From NCBI RefSeq assembly GCF_001975825.1, contig NZ_MTKN01000036.1, positions 17,527 to 81,526 on the forward strand: 64,000 bases of DNA, in the 5' to 3' direction. Made by a program: the position numbers and the translations under genes. The first letter of the stretch is position 1, and each line of letters begins with the position of its first letter. Shown here one piece after another: positions 25,365 to 35,803 of this stretch. The notes below the pieces were generated by a model that saw nothing but the letters and a program-made list of their open reading frames with translations, was not told where the DNA came from and made no database searches. Source of the stretch: [Flexibacter] sp. ATCC 35208 (GTDB lineage: Bacteria; Bacteroidota; Bacteroidia; Chitinophagales; Chitinophagaceae).

Positions 25365-26704
25365 TAAATTGTTTTCCCTTCTTTTCCAAACTCCTTCCTG
25401 ATCCCTGCCAGTATATCTTTTTGTAAGATGGATATATCGCCTCTTTTTAAAGCTGCAAGACAACTATGTCGCGATACGTTGATAATAGCCCCACCAGTCA
25501 TCTCATACTTTTTAGCCACCTCAGATAACAGAGAAGCGTCTTCCATGGTCACATGTGCTGGGAATGATTGTTGCCAGAGCCGTTCACGTTGTGCAGGCCC
25601 CGGTACAGGAAAATAGATCATCGACTGAAAGCGGCGACCAAAAGCTTCGTCTATATTTGCTTTTAAGTTTGTAGCCAGTACCACCAATCCCGGAAAATCT
25701 TCGATCCTTTGTAACAGGTAAGCTACTTCCTGATTTGCATAGCGGTCATTTGAAGAGGTGGTGTTGCTTCTCTTCCCAAACAATGCATCAGCCTCGTCAA
25801 AGAATAATATCCAGTTTTTATTGATGGCCTGATCAAATACACCCGCCAGATTTTTCTCAGTCTCTCCTATGAATTTTGATACGACCATGGATAGGTCAAT
25901 ACGGTATACATCCAGCCCGAAGGTCTTACCCAACAGGCAGGCTGTTAAGGATTTGCCGGTACCCGGAGGCCCATAAAACAATGCCCGGTAGCCGGGTTTG
26001 ATTTTGTTACTCATTTTCCAGTCCTGCAGCAGTGTCTGTCCATATTCAACCCAGGTTCTTATTTCATCGACTTCGGCCATGGTTCGTTCATCCAGTACCA
26101 GGTCGTTCCAGTCCAGACCCGTTTCAATTCTTTTGGCAGGAAAGTGTATACTGTAGTCAGGTTTATGAGGTGTACCTAAGGTAAAATAACTGAGGTATTC
26201 ATTCGTTACCTGCAATGCGCCACTAAAGAATGGTTCATCTGCATGTGCGGGTTGAATACGCAGGATATTATGTTTGGCGAAGAAATGATCGGGTCCTAAT
26301 AATTGTTGCAAGAGGAATCGCTGTTCCAGCTGATCGCCTGCTATTACAAAAGCGGCAGTTTCTCCGGTAGGCAGAAAGCCGCCGTGTTGCTGGCCTTTGA
26401 TACCTCCAAATTCTGTAAACCCTCTATCGTAAGTGCTATTCCTGAGGTAAAAGATATCAAGCAACTGTGGTTGGATATGGGGAGCGAGTGCGAGTAATAA
26501 TAAGATCCTTTCGGGGATGGTGACATTGTAGTGTTTCAGGATCCGCGCATACACTGAATCATCGGAAGGTAATGCCGGTGGCGCAGGGGAAGAGATAGTA
26601 CTTTTTTCAAAGTATTGCTGCATGCGTACTTCCAGTACCTCTCTGAGCCACGTAAACTCCTGTTGTAAAACGATGGCATTTGAACTGATCAGCAGGGTGT
26701 CCAT
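25364..26704 (-). CDS. AAA+ ATPase of the contractile injection system (Afp15-like)
   Basis: The 446-residue protein has an N-terminal winged/unknown part (about 1-195) and a C-terminal AAA+ module with Walker A GPPGTGKSLTA (about 243-253), Walker B ILFFDEADALFG (about 295) and an arginine-finger region AFGRRFQSMIYFP. Every extracellular contractile injection system carries one such ATPase; it is needed for particle assembly although its exact role is not settled. It is the last gene of the operon and overlaps the tape-measure gene by 16 nt, so the two are coupled. Confidence 0.93.
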   Translation of the reverse strand: MDTLLISSNAIVLQQEFTWLREVLEVRMQQYFEKSTISSPAPPALPSDDSVYARILKHYNVTIPERILLLLALAPHIQPQLLDIFYLRNSTYDRGFTEFGGIKGQQHGGFLPTGETAAFVIAGDQLEQRFLLQQLLGPDHFFAKHNILRIQPAHADEPFFSGALQVTNEYLSYFTLGTPHKPDYSIHFPAKRIETGLDWNDLVLDERTMAEVDEIRTWVEYGQTLLQDWKMSNKIKPGYRALFYGPPGTGKSLTACLLGKTFGLDVYRIDLSMVVSKFIGETEKNLAGVFDQAINKNWILFFDEADALFGKRSNTTSSNDRYANQEVAYLLQRIEDFPGLVVLATNLKANIDEAFGRRFQSMIYFPVPGPAQRERLWQQSFPAHVTMEDASLLSEVAKKYEMTGGAIINVSRHSCLAALKRGDISILQKDILAGIRKEFGKEGKTI

Positions 26705-28938
26705 TCCGTATAAAAGAATTTATCTGTCCAGGAAGTTTTGATCATACCAAAACTCCATGGCAGGGTTTGTAAAATAATATCGTATCCCCGCGGCGTCACT
26801 TTTTGAAACCAGGCGTCCTGGGCCTGCCATACCAATCCTTCACGTTGTAGAAAGCTGGCGCGAAAACTATCTACACTACTGTTTCTCATTTTCTCCCATT
26901 GCTGAATGGCAGCGTTGATGAGTTGGACGGCTAACTCCTTTTCAGGTTGCGTAATTTCAATATCTGGTGTCAATGGTTGTTCCAGCGGATAATTGCAAAG
27001 GATCTTATTTAGTACCAGTTCATGTTCTGCATGATCGGTCCGGCCATCTACGAGTAGTTGCAATAACCGGATAGCCCTTTGTTGCGCCTTTGAATCTACG
27101 AATTTACCATTTTGCAATAATTGCAACCGGTTGAAGTAGGTATGGAAATAAGGATGCAATAGTACCAATCCTGCATTGTTGATACGTATACCTTCCTGTT
27201 CTGATGTAGCCATCTTCTTCTTTGGAATTTCTGGTGTTATTGGCTGTAATATACGGCGGGTTGCTCTTTCATCAAACTGTTTCAGGAAATCATGTAAAGC
27301 CTTTTTATATTGCTCCGCATCTTTCAGGATCAATTTCCCTCCCAACCATTGCAGGTTAAAGACCCTGAATAAATGCCGGATCCGTTCCCTTTCAATATTG
27401 TCGGCACCCAGCAGTACGAGTTCTTCCTGCATTTCCTTCAGTATATCCACCGTGAATATGGGTGCATCTGCCAATAGTAACCAGAATTCTTCTTCTCTCA
27501 GTAAATGGGCAATTCGTTGTATCGCCGGTGCCGCCTGCAATACCTGTGTGTAAAATCGTTTTTTATCGGTGGCTTTGCGCCAGACCTCTATAAAGCTATC
27601 CGTCTGGTGGTCATTCAATGTCTCCTGCAAATAACGGATGGTATCGCGCTCTACATATTCTGCCAGTTGTTTTTGAATCTGCTCTTCCAATGGATTGACA
27701 GGTTTGGCAAACAGCTGGTGCATTCTTAGTCGGATTTGGGGGAACCGCACCGACTTCTCCCACAGGGAAAATAACAACACGGCTCTTTTTCGGTATAATA
27801 ATATAATCGCCTGTTGCAAGAGCCCATTTTGTAAACCGGGTTGCAGTTGTGTAAACCAATATGGCAGGGCTTCACCGCTTAAGAATAAGGTAATCAGGAA
27901 CACAGCCTGTTGCCATACCTCTTCCCTATCCGATTGATCCGGTATGGTGTCATACCCGATCCATGATGCAGGGAGCGGTACATTGGGACCATAGGGATCC
28001 AATATACGCCGAACCATAACATCTCCGGATGTAACGAGTAAAAAATACGCCAGCACTGATTCCCTTGTAGTCGCAATGGTAGGCGATACATCCGAGAATT
28101 TCTCTTCATACAGTTCCCTGATCAGGGCAGCCAGTGAGCCTGCCGGTATTTCTTTTTTATAAAAGATCAATGCCTGTCTGAAGGTATACAGCAATCGTAT
28201 ATAGCCGATATTGAAGTGATGCGCCAGTTGTTCCAGGTTACGGCGAATGAACGTCTTCCTGTTAAACTGACCGCTGTTATCTGTTACGAGATAAGTAAGT
28301 ACAAACAGCCACACCATTTTTTCAAATTCTTCCTGCGTGGCTTTAACTGCTGGCCGTTGTTGTTGCAGCATCAGCACATTGGCAATGTAACCATAGATAA
28401 ACTCCGCCTGATCCGGTTCCAGTAAGGATATCAGCTTTTCCAGCGTATGCCTGGAAAAGTGGTAGACAATCCGGCGCAGTACATAGTCTGTCTGACTAAT
28501 GCCGATGATAAACCTGCCAAAGCGATCCGGTGTAGTGGTGGTCAGCCGGATCATGTATTCATCCAGCAATGCGCCTTCGCTACTATCCGCCCACCATGGC
28601 AAGGTACCTGTCACCAGGTAATGTTCCAGCAAGGCATATAGTCGTTCCGTTTCATCTTTAAAATACAAATTGCCGGTATCCTGCGTCAACAGTTCCAGCT
28701 TGCCTTCCAGCGCATCACGGAGTGCTGCGATAATGCGATCCGTTATTTGCTGCTCAAAATTGTCATACGCGAGCTCCCCCAGATCCAGTTCCAGCCGCTC
28801 AATCCACACACTTTCTCCGTTCGCGCCCAATTGGTTGAACAACGTGGCCGTAGCCGGTTCTATACTTTGATTGAACACGCGGCTGATCCTGTCCTGCAAT
28901 TCACCAGCCAGCTCCCTTTCTGTAAAGGTCGCATCCAT
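26689..28938 (-). CDS. Contractile injection system tape-measure protein
   Basis: The start is placed at 28938 (MDATFTERELAGEL, 749 residues). An in-frame ATG at 29028 would add 30 residues that run through the upstream gene. The N-terminus FNQSIEPATATLFNQLGANGESVWIERLELDLGEL is typical of Bacteroidota eCIS tape-measure proteins. Most of the rest is long helical repeat-like sequence. The C-terminal motif RINNAGLVLLHPYFHTYFNRLQLL (about 620) recurs in this family. The protein should set tube length inside the particle. Its length relative to other eCIS suggests a particle of ordinary size; I cannot compute it. Confidence 0.8.
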   Translation of the reverse strand: MDATFTERELAGELQDRISRVFNQSIEPATATLFNQLGANGESVWIERLELDLGELAYDNFEQQITDRIIAALRDALEGKLELLTQDTGNLYFKDETERLYALLEHYLVTGTLPWWADSSEGALLDEYMIRLTTTTPDRFGRFIIGISQTDYVLRRIVYHFSRHTLEKLISLLEPDQAEFIYGYIANVLMLQQQRPAVKATQEEFEKMVWLFVLTYLVTDNSGQFNRKTFIRRNLEQLAHHFNIGYIRLLYTFRQALIFYKKEIPAGSLAALIRELYEEKFSDVSPTIATTRESVLAYFLLVTSGDVMVRRILDPYGPNVPLPASWIGYDTIPDQSDREEVWQQAVFLITLFLSGEALPYWFTQLQPGLQNGLLQQAIILLYRKRAVLLFSLWEKSVRFPQIRLRMHQLFAKPVNPLEEQIQKQLAEYVERDTIRYLQETLNDHQTDSFIEVWRKATDKKRFYTQVLQAAPAIQRIAHLLREEEFWLLLADAPIFTVDILKEMQEELVLLGADNIERERIRHLFRVFNLQWLGGKLILKDAEQYKKALHDFLKQFDERATRRILQPITPEIPKKKMATSEQEGIRINNAGLVLLHPYFHTYFNRLQLLQNGKFVDSKAQQRAIRLLQLLVDGRTDHAEHELVLNKILCNYPLEQPLTPDIEITQPEKELAVQLINAAIQQWEKMRNSSVDSFRASFLQREGLVWQAQDAWFQKVTPRGYDIILQTLPWSFGMIKTSWTDKFFYTEWTPC

Positions 28939-28954
28939 CACTATCTGCTGTATC

Positions 28955-31324
28955 TTATGTGAGAAAGTCAAGTATTTTATCTTTATTGTCCTGATCAAAA
29001 TAAGCGGCCTCAAATTTCCGCATATCATTTACGCCCAGCCAGCGGAATTTCAATTTGTATTGTGTAGGTGTCAGGTCCCTGAACAGTGATTCTGTGAATC
29101 GTCTGAACTCTTCATACTGGCACCTGGCCGGCCATGCGGAGAGTACAATGGTAATATTAAACTTAAAAAAGGATTCAGGCAGCACATGCCAGGGAGTGGC
29201 CATAACAAAGAATTCTATATGCCCGCTTACATCCTCCAGGGCCTTTTCTCTATCCACGAAGGTGAGGTGATGTGCTTCTTTCAACACTTCTCCTTTGCTG
29301 TTCTTCACCCTGAATCCATAAACAGGATCTGTAAACAAGGGTTTGAGCAGGGTATGTTCCACCACATAAAACCCTTCCGATTGTATACTGATGTTTTTGA
29401 GATGCCGGATCATGGCTATCTGCGCAGCAAGGGCTGCTTCCTGGGTGGTATGTCTGGCTACTGCCTGCCAGATGCGCTGACCGGGCGATTTGTATAATAC
29501 AAGATAATGATCGTGGTTTTCCACAATTCTGTAATGCACCGGATCAATTCCATATTTGAGTAAATGCAGCGGTTGATGCCCGAAATAATAACCTTCTTCA
29601 TCCGGTGGTATTTCACTCACCACATGCAGTATCTCATCGGATATATACACCGTAAATTCCTCCGAAGGATGATCATTTGTAATACTCAGGTGGGATTTCT
29701 CAAATACGGCCGTCAGTCGTTCGCCCTGTTCCTGGTGTATGAACAACAATTGCCGCAGGGCTTCCTGATACCCACCAGCTTCTGCCTGTATACGTGCATA
29801 CATCAAATCGGGCAGTTTTTTGAGCAATCCTGCTTTCCATTCCAAGGTGCTAATGCCTCCATATAAGCGCTGAAAGAGGGTAATTGGATATGGTAGCAAG
29901 GGTAGATTAAATCTGGCCAGTAAATGGTCTAAAACAGCCTCTTTCCGTTCGTTCGATTCTCCGGTCTGTGGCAATGCATCCAGGTATCCCGGATCCAATA
30001 GTTGTGCTATACCCGGAACGTCATCCAGGGATTGGGAAAAGTAGGTAGATTTCTCCGCAGGGGAAAAGAAATGGCTGATATTGCCCAGCTGTGCCGCGTA
30101 ATTGGCCAGTACCTGCTCAAAAAACAACAAATATCCCTTTAATTGCTTCGCCTGTGCTTTTCTTGCATCTGTTTCATCTTTGGAAATGCCTTCCCGTCCT
30201 ATCCCATAGATAGCAGGGAAAAAATGTTGTATGGAATAATATTTACCCAGATCTCTGTATGTACTTTGCAGCGTAGTATCGATCATTGCTACCTGCTGTC
30301 CTGTATAATGTCGTTTCCGGATTTCCTTGATCCGCTCGAATACATTCCAGAAAAGCGCGTCCTGCGAATGATGTTCAAACTGGTCACTGACGATGCTGAT
30401 ATCATTCATACTGTTACTGATATCAACGGATGCAAAATAACCGGATGGTATGCGCACCTGTTTGTTACTAAAGTTGTTACCATCCAGAGAGAGGTACAGG
30501 TACTTCACCTGCAATACGCCATCAAGGCTGGAAATGGCTTTGATTAGTTCTGCAGGATCTACCTGTATCCTTAATGGTTTGAGGTCTTCATCAGGAATAA
30601 AGCCGCCGGAGAGCAAAGGACCCGAGTAGATTTCTTCCGTGGTCTTTCCCATTGCGAGCAATTCAGCTTCTGAGAGAAATCTTACCGGGGGATGAATGGT
30701 CTGCTCAATTGTATTGCAGATATAGGCCAGTGTTTCCTTGACGTGTTGTTTGCCATCGACGAGTATTGCAGCCTTAATAGCTATGTTGAGGGGACGCAGT
30801 ATCGTAATCTCTTCAAAGTTTTCTCCCAGGCTGCGGTACCGCATCAAACAACCTTTGACATCTTCTTTCAGCTGATCGTATTGCCCGGTGGTGGTAATGC
30901 TCTCATCCGGCTGTACCAATACTTTGAAGATACCTTTACAGATTGTACTACCAGACTTCGCAACCACGGGTTCTATCCACACCTGCTCTACACCCACTAC
31001 CTGCCCAAGCAGGAGTTTACAGAAATCGGTAGTGGTTACCGGGCCTGAGCTCAGCACTTCTCCTTTGTTAAAAAAGGCATGTGCCTTTGGATCGATATGT
31101 CCTGTGGGGCCGGCCAGAATTTCCTCTATAGGGAAACCTGTTTTGTAGCGCAGGTCCGTCATTGCAAAGCACAACTGTTCCAGCATGGTCACACCCGGAT
31201 CATGAATGTTATAGTCTGTCCATATATGCCCGGATAACTTTTGCACCATGACCAATGCCTCATCTCTCAGTCTCTCATAATCAGAGGGCCCCTCCTTTTT
31301 GATCTGTATAGGCTTACTGTTCAT
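28955..31324 (-). CDS. Baseplate wedge protein (Afp12-like) of the injection system
   Basis: The start at 31324 (MNSKPIQIKKEG, 789 residues) shares TAATG with the stop of the upstream gene; an ATG at 31336 would add four residues. The N-terminal block HIWTDYNIHDPGVTMLEQLCFAMTDLRYKTGFPIEEI (given here in two parts: HIWTDYNIHDPG and VTMLEQLCFAMTDL) is the hallmark of large eCIS baseplate proteins of the gp6/J group. The C-terminus holds FNITIVLSAWPARCQYEEFRRFTESL. It should help form the hexagonal baseplate ring with the 1232-residue partner. The Afp12 versus Afp11 assignment rests on gene order. Confidence 0.8.
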   Translation of the reverse strand: MNSKPIQIKKEGPSDYERLRDEALVMVQKLSGHIWTDYNIHDPGVTMLEQLCFAMTDLRYKTGFPIEEILAGPTGHIDPKAHAFFNKGEVLSSGPVTTTDFCKLLLGQVVGVEQVWIEPVVAKSGSTICKGIFKVLVQPDESITTTGQYDQLKEDVKGCLMRYRSLGENFEEITILRPLNIAIKAAILVDGKQHVKETLAYICNTIEQTIHPPVRFLSEAELLAMGKTTEEIYSGPLLSGGFIPDEDLKPLRIQVDPAELIKAISSLDGVLQVKYLYLSLDGNNFSNKQVRIPSGYFASVDISNSMNDISIVSDQFEHHSQDALFWNVFERIKEIRKRHYTGQQVAMIDTTLQSTYRDLGKYYSIQHFFPAIYGIGREGISKDETDARKAQAKQLKGYLLFFEQVLANYAAQLGNISHFFSPAEKSTYFSQSLDDVPGIAQLLDPGYLDALPQTGESNERKEAVLDHLLARFNLPLLPYPITLFQRLYGGISTLEWKAGLLKKLPDLMYARIQAEAGGYQEALRQLLFIHQEQGERLTAVFEKSHLSITNDHPSEEFTVYISDEILHVVSEIPPDEEGYYFGHQPLHLLKYGIDPVHYRIVENHDHYLVLYKSPGQRIWQAVARHTTQEAALAAQIAMIRHLKNISIQSEGFYVVEHTLLKPLFTDPVYGFRVKNSKGEVLKEAHHLTFVDREKALEDVSGHIEFFVMATPWHVLPESFFKFNITIVLSAWPARCQYEEFRRFTESLFRDLTPTQYKLKFRWLGVNDMRKFEAAYFDQDNKDKILDFLT

Positions 31325-32097
31325 TAGTGATAACATTCAGCAGGTAAGAACGATGCATCATCCCACAGTCGGGTGATCCTGTAATAAATTTCTACATCTT
31401 TACCATAGTTGCTGTTTGTGCGTAACTGCAGGCTATAATTCTTTGTATTTCCTTTCCATCGCAGGCGAAGTCTGTTCCAGAAGAAACCATAGTACGCATC
31501 CGTACTGCGAATGCTATTGCGCCCGTTACCAAAGGCACTCACAGCGATGGCATGCATGATGGCAAACCGGCCTGTATTCTTTATGCCAACCCTTGCCATT
31601 ACTTCCATCGCCTGGCAATTATTGAGACCTATTAGTATATCCTGCCATTTTCCATTGGCGGGTATCGTGCCACAAATATAATTGCCTACACGGCCCTCCA
31701 TGGCAATAAAACCATTGACCTGCAATCGGGTGTTTTCACTACAGGGTGCTCCCAACCCCATACTGCCATTGGAATGTAGGAATACACTATGCGCATCCCG
31801 CTTTACTTCTTCTGTTTCTGTGGTAAATGCCTGCATGCGCAGGGTCGGGCTGGTGCGCTCATCTTTTTCCATCATGAAAAATGGCGATTGTTCGTTTGTA
31901 TTGCGGTAAAAGCTGATCAATTTGTTAGAAGTACCCAACGCCTTTACCTGTAAGCCATTTTCTTCATCTTTTGCAAACCCGTCTTCCTGCTTATTGATGG
32001 CAGAATCAATCAGGAAGGCAAAATGGGTTTCAGTAGGTATTTTCCCATTTTTAAAATGCTCTTTCAGCTCTTCTCTGCCTAATGTTTTAGATGCCAT
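31324..32097 (-). CDS. Tail-fibre-like protein inserted between baseplate genes
   Basis: The product has 257 residues. The N-terminus (LKEHFKNGKIPTETHFAFLIDSAINKQEDGF) resembles baseplate-attachment ends of tail fibres. The middle (HSNGSMGLGAPCSENTRLQVNGFIAMEGRVG, split at G) looks like the beta-rich GxLGIG...RLxVNG segments seen near the tips of phage fibres. The C-terminal half has no family I recognise. It has a 7-nt gap after the 1232-residue baseplate gene and a 1-nt overlap with the next. A fibre or adhesin that docks to the baseplate is likely, but a baseplate accessory is possible. Confidence 0.55.
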   Translation of the reverse strand: MASKTLGREELKEHFKNGKIPTETHFAFLIDSAINKQEDGFAKDEENGLQVKALGTSNKLISFYRNTNEQSPFFMMEKDERTSPTLRMQAFTTETEEVKRDAHSVFLHSNGSMGLGAPCSENTRLQVNGFIAMEGRVGNYICGTIPANGKWQDILIGLNNCQAMEVMARVGIKNTGRFAIMHAIAVSAFGNGRNSIRSTDAYYGFFWNRLRLRWKGNTKNYSLQLRTNSNYGKDVEIYYRITRLWDDASFLPAECYH

Positions 32098-32104
32098 AAT
32101 GTAA

Positions 32105-35100
32105 TTATTTTGAGTGAATACTTAATCGTATCATTTCTCCTTCCATATCATTGTTATCTGCTGTATGTCCATAATTGGGCAGCAGCTTTTTGCCTACTAT
32201 CATCTCTTCGCCGGTAATCATGCCATTGATGCCGATGGGTGAAGGCTCCCTGTATATTGATTCGCTGATAACATTGATAAGGTGGTGATTGGCGGGGATT
32301 AATACAGCTCCGGGTGTGGAAGGCATGATAAATTCAACATCTTCCAAAGCAGTATCCAGTGCACAATATGTTTTTTCCCCCGTCTTTGGATCCGTTTCTG
32401 TAAAAAAGTGTACTAATGAAAATGCTGTCATATACGTTACATATGGCAGTTTCCTGATAAAGCTGATCAGGTCTGTCAGGTAAATCCTGCTACCGATGCT
32501 CAGGTCCGCATCTTTATCGTAAAGCCATGGGGTAAGGAAGTGATGGATGTCATCCTGCATTCTGTTCAGGTAATAGTTGCTATCATTGTCATAAAAGCGC
32601 ACATCGCAGATCACCTTTACTCTCTCGTATACCGGATTGTGTACGGCTACTTCCATATAAGGCGGCATCAGACTTTTTACATAATCACGGATGCTGTAGA
32701 GTGTGGCCAGGTCAGTTCTGGGCTCAGGCATTTCCATTCCTTTCTGTAGTCGGGGTACCACGATCAGTTGCAGGTCTGGCCCTGTATCTTCATGATTCGA
32801 GATATACTTGGCAATGAGAATATCCGGGAAGGCTTCCAGTACCATTTGAATAATGTCTACGCCTAATACTGGTCTGTTCTTATGCCGGAGCCTTTCGCTC
32901 ACACGTACATAATACTCTTCCTTTGTTTCAGCTGGTCTGCCACCAAACGAAGGAAAGAGCTGGTAGACCTGCTGTATACCTCTCACTTCTTTCTGCAGGC
33001 TTTTGATAGATAAGGGGGGAAGACTAGTGCTTATCGCAGTGTCTGCCTGTTCCCTTCTGACAATACCTGCATTGAGAAAGATGCCTTTCACCATTGGTCG
33101 TGTGGCAGGAGCTTCGGCACAGGACAACCGCAGCCATTGAATACCGGGTTCCAGACGGGTATGGCCGCCGGCATCCAGCATCGGCATTTTTAATACAACG
33201 ATGCCACTCCGGATAAAGCTTTGTGTACTATCCGCCAGTATATGCTGTTGCTCCAGTGGCAACCACTTGTCATTATGCAGATAGCTCCATTGATAGCTTT
33301 GCAGTGTGCCGGTGGTGTCGGAATAATATTTTTCTTCCAGCTGAAATAAGAACGAAAGGATTTCCTGTTGTTTTACCTTTTCCAGCCCGATATATAAATT
33401 CGCTGCATGTTCAACTTCAGGCAGCAAAGTAAATTCTGATTCATTTGCCTGCGGATAGGCCAGCCTGTACCCAAAAGGATAGATATGTAACAATGCCGTA
33501 TGCCGATTCACATCTTCCACCAGTTCTGGTTTGAACACTTCTGTATGTTCCAGGTCATACTCCACTGTGATAGATTTCACAATGGGAATATATGGTGGAT
33601 TTGGGATCCGGCGCTTTTTGGCCCATTTATTCGCATTGTGGGTTACAACTTCCGGGAATAGCTGCGTATACAGGCGATGCCCGAAAGCATCTGGTGGTCC
33701 TGTGAGTTCCAGTCTCACCACCCCATCTTCGTAGTAACTACTTTTCCGGGGACTGTTATTGAAATTTATTCTGAGAAAATCGATATGCCGGATGTCTGTT
33801 TTTTCTGACAATTTCTTATCCTGTCCTAATTTGAACAGGTGAAATTGTTGCCGCTTTTCTTTTGCAGGCAGAAAGACGCCATCCCGCATATTGCTTAGGC
33901 TTACCTGGAAAGCATCGTTCGTTATGCCTGCATTATAATCTGCATACCAGTTATCAAAGCCGCCTTCTACAGCAGGCAGGTCCAGCCATTCCAGCTGCAG
34001 GGTAAACTGTTTCGTATAACGGTTAAAGATATTCGCATTTGTGATCTGCAGGTAGCTGCCGACAGTAGGGGCTGGTCCAAATAACTGAAATGGATTCGCC
34101 GCACTCAACGGGCCTACATTATTCTGCAACTGCACCGACCTGAATCCTTTTACTTTTGCATGGATAGTGACCCTGTCCAGTTTCATGTATTGCAGGTAAG
34201 AATAGGGATGATGGAAGCTGCTGTTATTGAGCTCGATCTTTACCATCGGGTGTACGATCTGGTACTTTTCGCCATGCAGTTTTGGATTGTATGCAACAGC
34301 GGGAGGAGCCGTCATACCTATTGTATAAGAAATCTGTATACCATCTGTTGTAAACCTTGCTGTATATTCCTTTATCAAAAGCCATCCTTCCGGCCCGGTA
34401 TAATAGATCTGGAATGCGGAGGAGAGCAGTTCCCATTTTAACACATCTTCCTTTCTGTTCATCAAAACAGAGAGATTGGAAATATAGCTATTGAGCTTTT
34501 CAAAACTTGCTGGTGTACCATATAAATGAATCGTCACTGTTCTGGCACCTTCTTCGAGGCATAATACCGGTGATGCCAGTATGAAACCCATAGACATGAT
34601 ATCCATGGTCCGGTTATTGTCACCCAGTTCTGCCTGTTCTTCACCCAGCATAGGCCATGACTGTACAGGAGGTGCATCCGGCAAATATGCGGCCGCAGTT
34701 GGAATGGTCTGCTTCTTCATATATAACTGTGTTTCTACCATATCCTGTTGCGCATCGTCACGAGCCCTTATCTGTTTGTGATGACCAACAAACACGGTTC
34801 GCAGGGCGACCAGCCTGGTCTGCGATACGGGTATTTTGAACAACAGGCGGAATAGCACATGGGGCTTCCCCTTCACGAGTTCCGCAGGGAACAAGGTATT
34901 TTCCGGCAATACCTGATTAGGGGCATTGGGCATGGGCACTATCAGCACATGTACAACATCCGGTTCTGCGTTTTTAAAAGGAATGCCGAGTACCGTCGTA
35001 TAGTAATATTCAAGATGCCGAGCTGTGAGTCCGTTGATCTGTTGCTGCAGTTGTTTGTATAATTCAAGAAATGCGAGCAACAGCCCGATATGCGGATGGT

Positions 35101-35803
35101 GCTGATGTTCTGGTTCCAGCAATTTCAATTGCCGGTTGGCGGCGCTGGTCACCTGATAGAACGTGGCACGAAGGCGGTTGTAGATTTCATTCAGGGATTC
35201 ATAACCCAGAAAGGTGCCGGGATGTGGATACTGTGCAGCCCGTTGTGCACTTCTGGCGAATTGTCCTGACGGATCGACGGTATGTAAGGTCGTCCCTGGC
35301 TGAAAGAGCGCCAGTGCCTGGGTTTCGTAACTCAACAGATGGTACACATCGAGTTCCACACTGTCCATCACCTGATCAATGTAATTCCAGAAGGCCGCCG
35401 CTGTATCTGCTGTTCTGGCCAGTTGCAGCTGATGGCCCAGTAAGATGGCGATGGTATATAACAGATCAAACAGGGCTGTCAATCCTTCCCTTAGTTGTTC
35501 TTCATTGCCTGCTTTTTCAAGTCCCTGCCGAATGTCCTGTTGTACGGTCTGATAAGCGCCAAAATCTAATCGTGCGATATATTGTAAAACAACCCGCAGG
35601 TCACCCTGCAGAAATTCCTGCCAGTGACCATCTGGTTCGTTCTTTAGGTTATAATAACGGATCTGTTTTGAAAACTCCACCAGCTGCATGAGCAGGTCTG
35701 CGGGACTGCGGTCATCGATCTTTACATACGATGGATGCAAGGCGGGCAGGTAACGCTCTGACTGAGTAACCCCATCTCTGATATAGTCAAAGAGATGCTT
35801 CAT
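32105..35803 (-). CDS. Large baseplate J/gp47-type wedge protein (Afp11-like)
   Basis: The 1232-residue protein is the largest of the operon. The N-terminus (HLFDYIRDGVTQSERYLPALHPSYVKIDDRSPADLLMQLVEFS, split here) matches eCIS baseplate proteins. The C-terminal third carries the J/gp47 fold: LRHKNRPVLGVDIIQMVLEAFPDILIAKYIS, VPRLQKGMEMPEPRTDL and DYVKSLMPPYMEVAVHNP. It overlaps the gp25 gene by 4 nt (ATGA). Together with the 789-residue partner it should make the wedge that couples receptor contact to sheath contraction. Confidence 0.85.
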   Translation of the reverse strand: MKHLFDYIRDGVTQSERYLPALHPSYVKIDDRSPADLLMQLVEFSKQIRYYNLKNEPDGHWQEFLQGDLRVVLQYIARLDFGAYQTVQQDIRQGLEKAGNEEQLREGLTALFDLLYTIAILLGHQLQLARTADTAAAFWNYIDQVMDSVELDVYHLLSYETQALALFQPGTTLHTVDPSGQFARSAQRAAQYPHPGTFLGYESLNEIYNRLRATFYQVTSAANRQLKLLEPEHQHHPHIGLLLAFLELYKQLQQQINGLTARHLEYYYTTVLGIPFKNAEPDVVHVLIVPMPNAPNQVLPENTLFPAELVKGKPHVLFRLLFKIPVSQTRLVALRTVFVGHHKQIRARDDAQQDMVETQLYMKKQTIPTAAAYLPDAPPVQSWPMLGEEQAELGDNNRTMDIMSMGFILASPVLCLEEGARTVTIHLYGTPASFEKLNSYISNLSVLMNRKEDVLKWELLSSAFQIYYTGPEGWLLIKEYTARFTTDGIQISYTIGMTAPPAVAYNPKLHGEKYQIVHPMVKIELNNSSFHHPYSYLQYMKLDRVTIHAKVKGFRSVQLQNNVGPLSAANPFQLFGPAPTVGSYLQITNANIFNRYTKQFTLQLEWLDLPAVEGGFDNWYADYNAGITNDAFQVSLSNMRDGVFLPAKEKRQQFHLFKLGQDKKLSEKTDIRHIDFLRINFNNSPRKSSYYEDGVVRLELTGPPDAFGHRLYTQLFPEVVTHNANKWAKKRRIPNPPYIPIVKSITVEYDLEHTEVFKPELVEDVNRHTALLHIYPFGYRLAYPQANESEFTLLPEVEHAANLYIGLEKVKQQEILSFLFQLEEKYYSDTTGTLQSYQWSYLHNDKWLPLEQQHILADSTQSFIRSGIVVLKMPMLDAGGHTRLEPGIQWLRLSCAEAPATRPMVKGIFLNAGIVRREQADTAISTSLPPLSIKSLQKEVRGIQQVYQLFPSFGGRPAETKEEYYVRVSERLRHKNRPVLGVDIIQMVLEAFPDILIAKYISNHEDTGPDLQLIVVPRLQKGMEMPEPRTDLATLYSIRDYVKSLMPPYMEVAVHNPVYERVKVICDVRFYDNDSNYYLNRMQDDIHHFLTPWLYDKDADLSIGSRIYLTDLISFIRKLPYVTYMTAFSLVHFFTETDPKTGEKTYCALDTALEDVEFIMPSTPGAVLIPANHHLINVISESIYREPSPIGINGMITGEEMIVGKKLLPNYGHTADNNDMEGEMIRLSIHSK

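Noticed and set aside
35071..35691. 206-residue plus-strand frame opposite the large baseplate gene
   Set aside because: Arg/Pro/Cys-rich product with no motif, fully inside a confirmed gene on the other strand.
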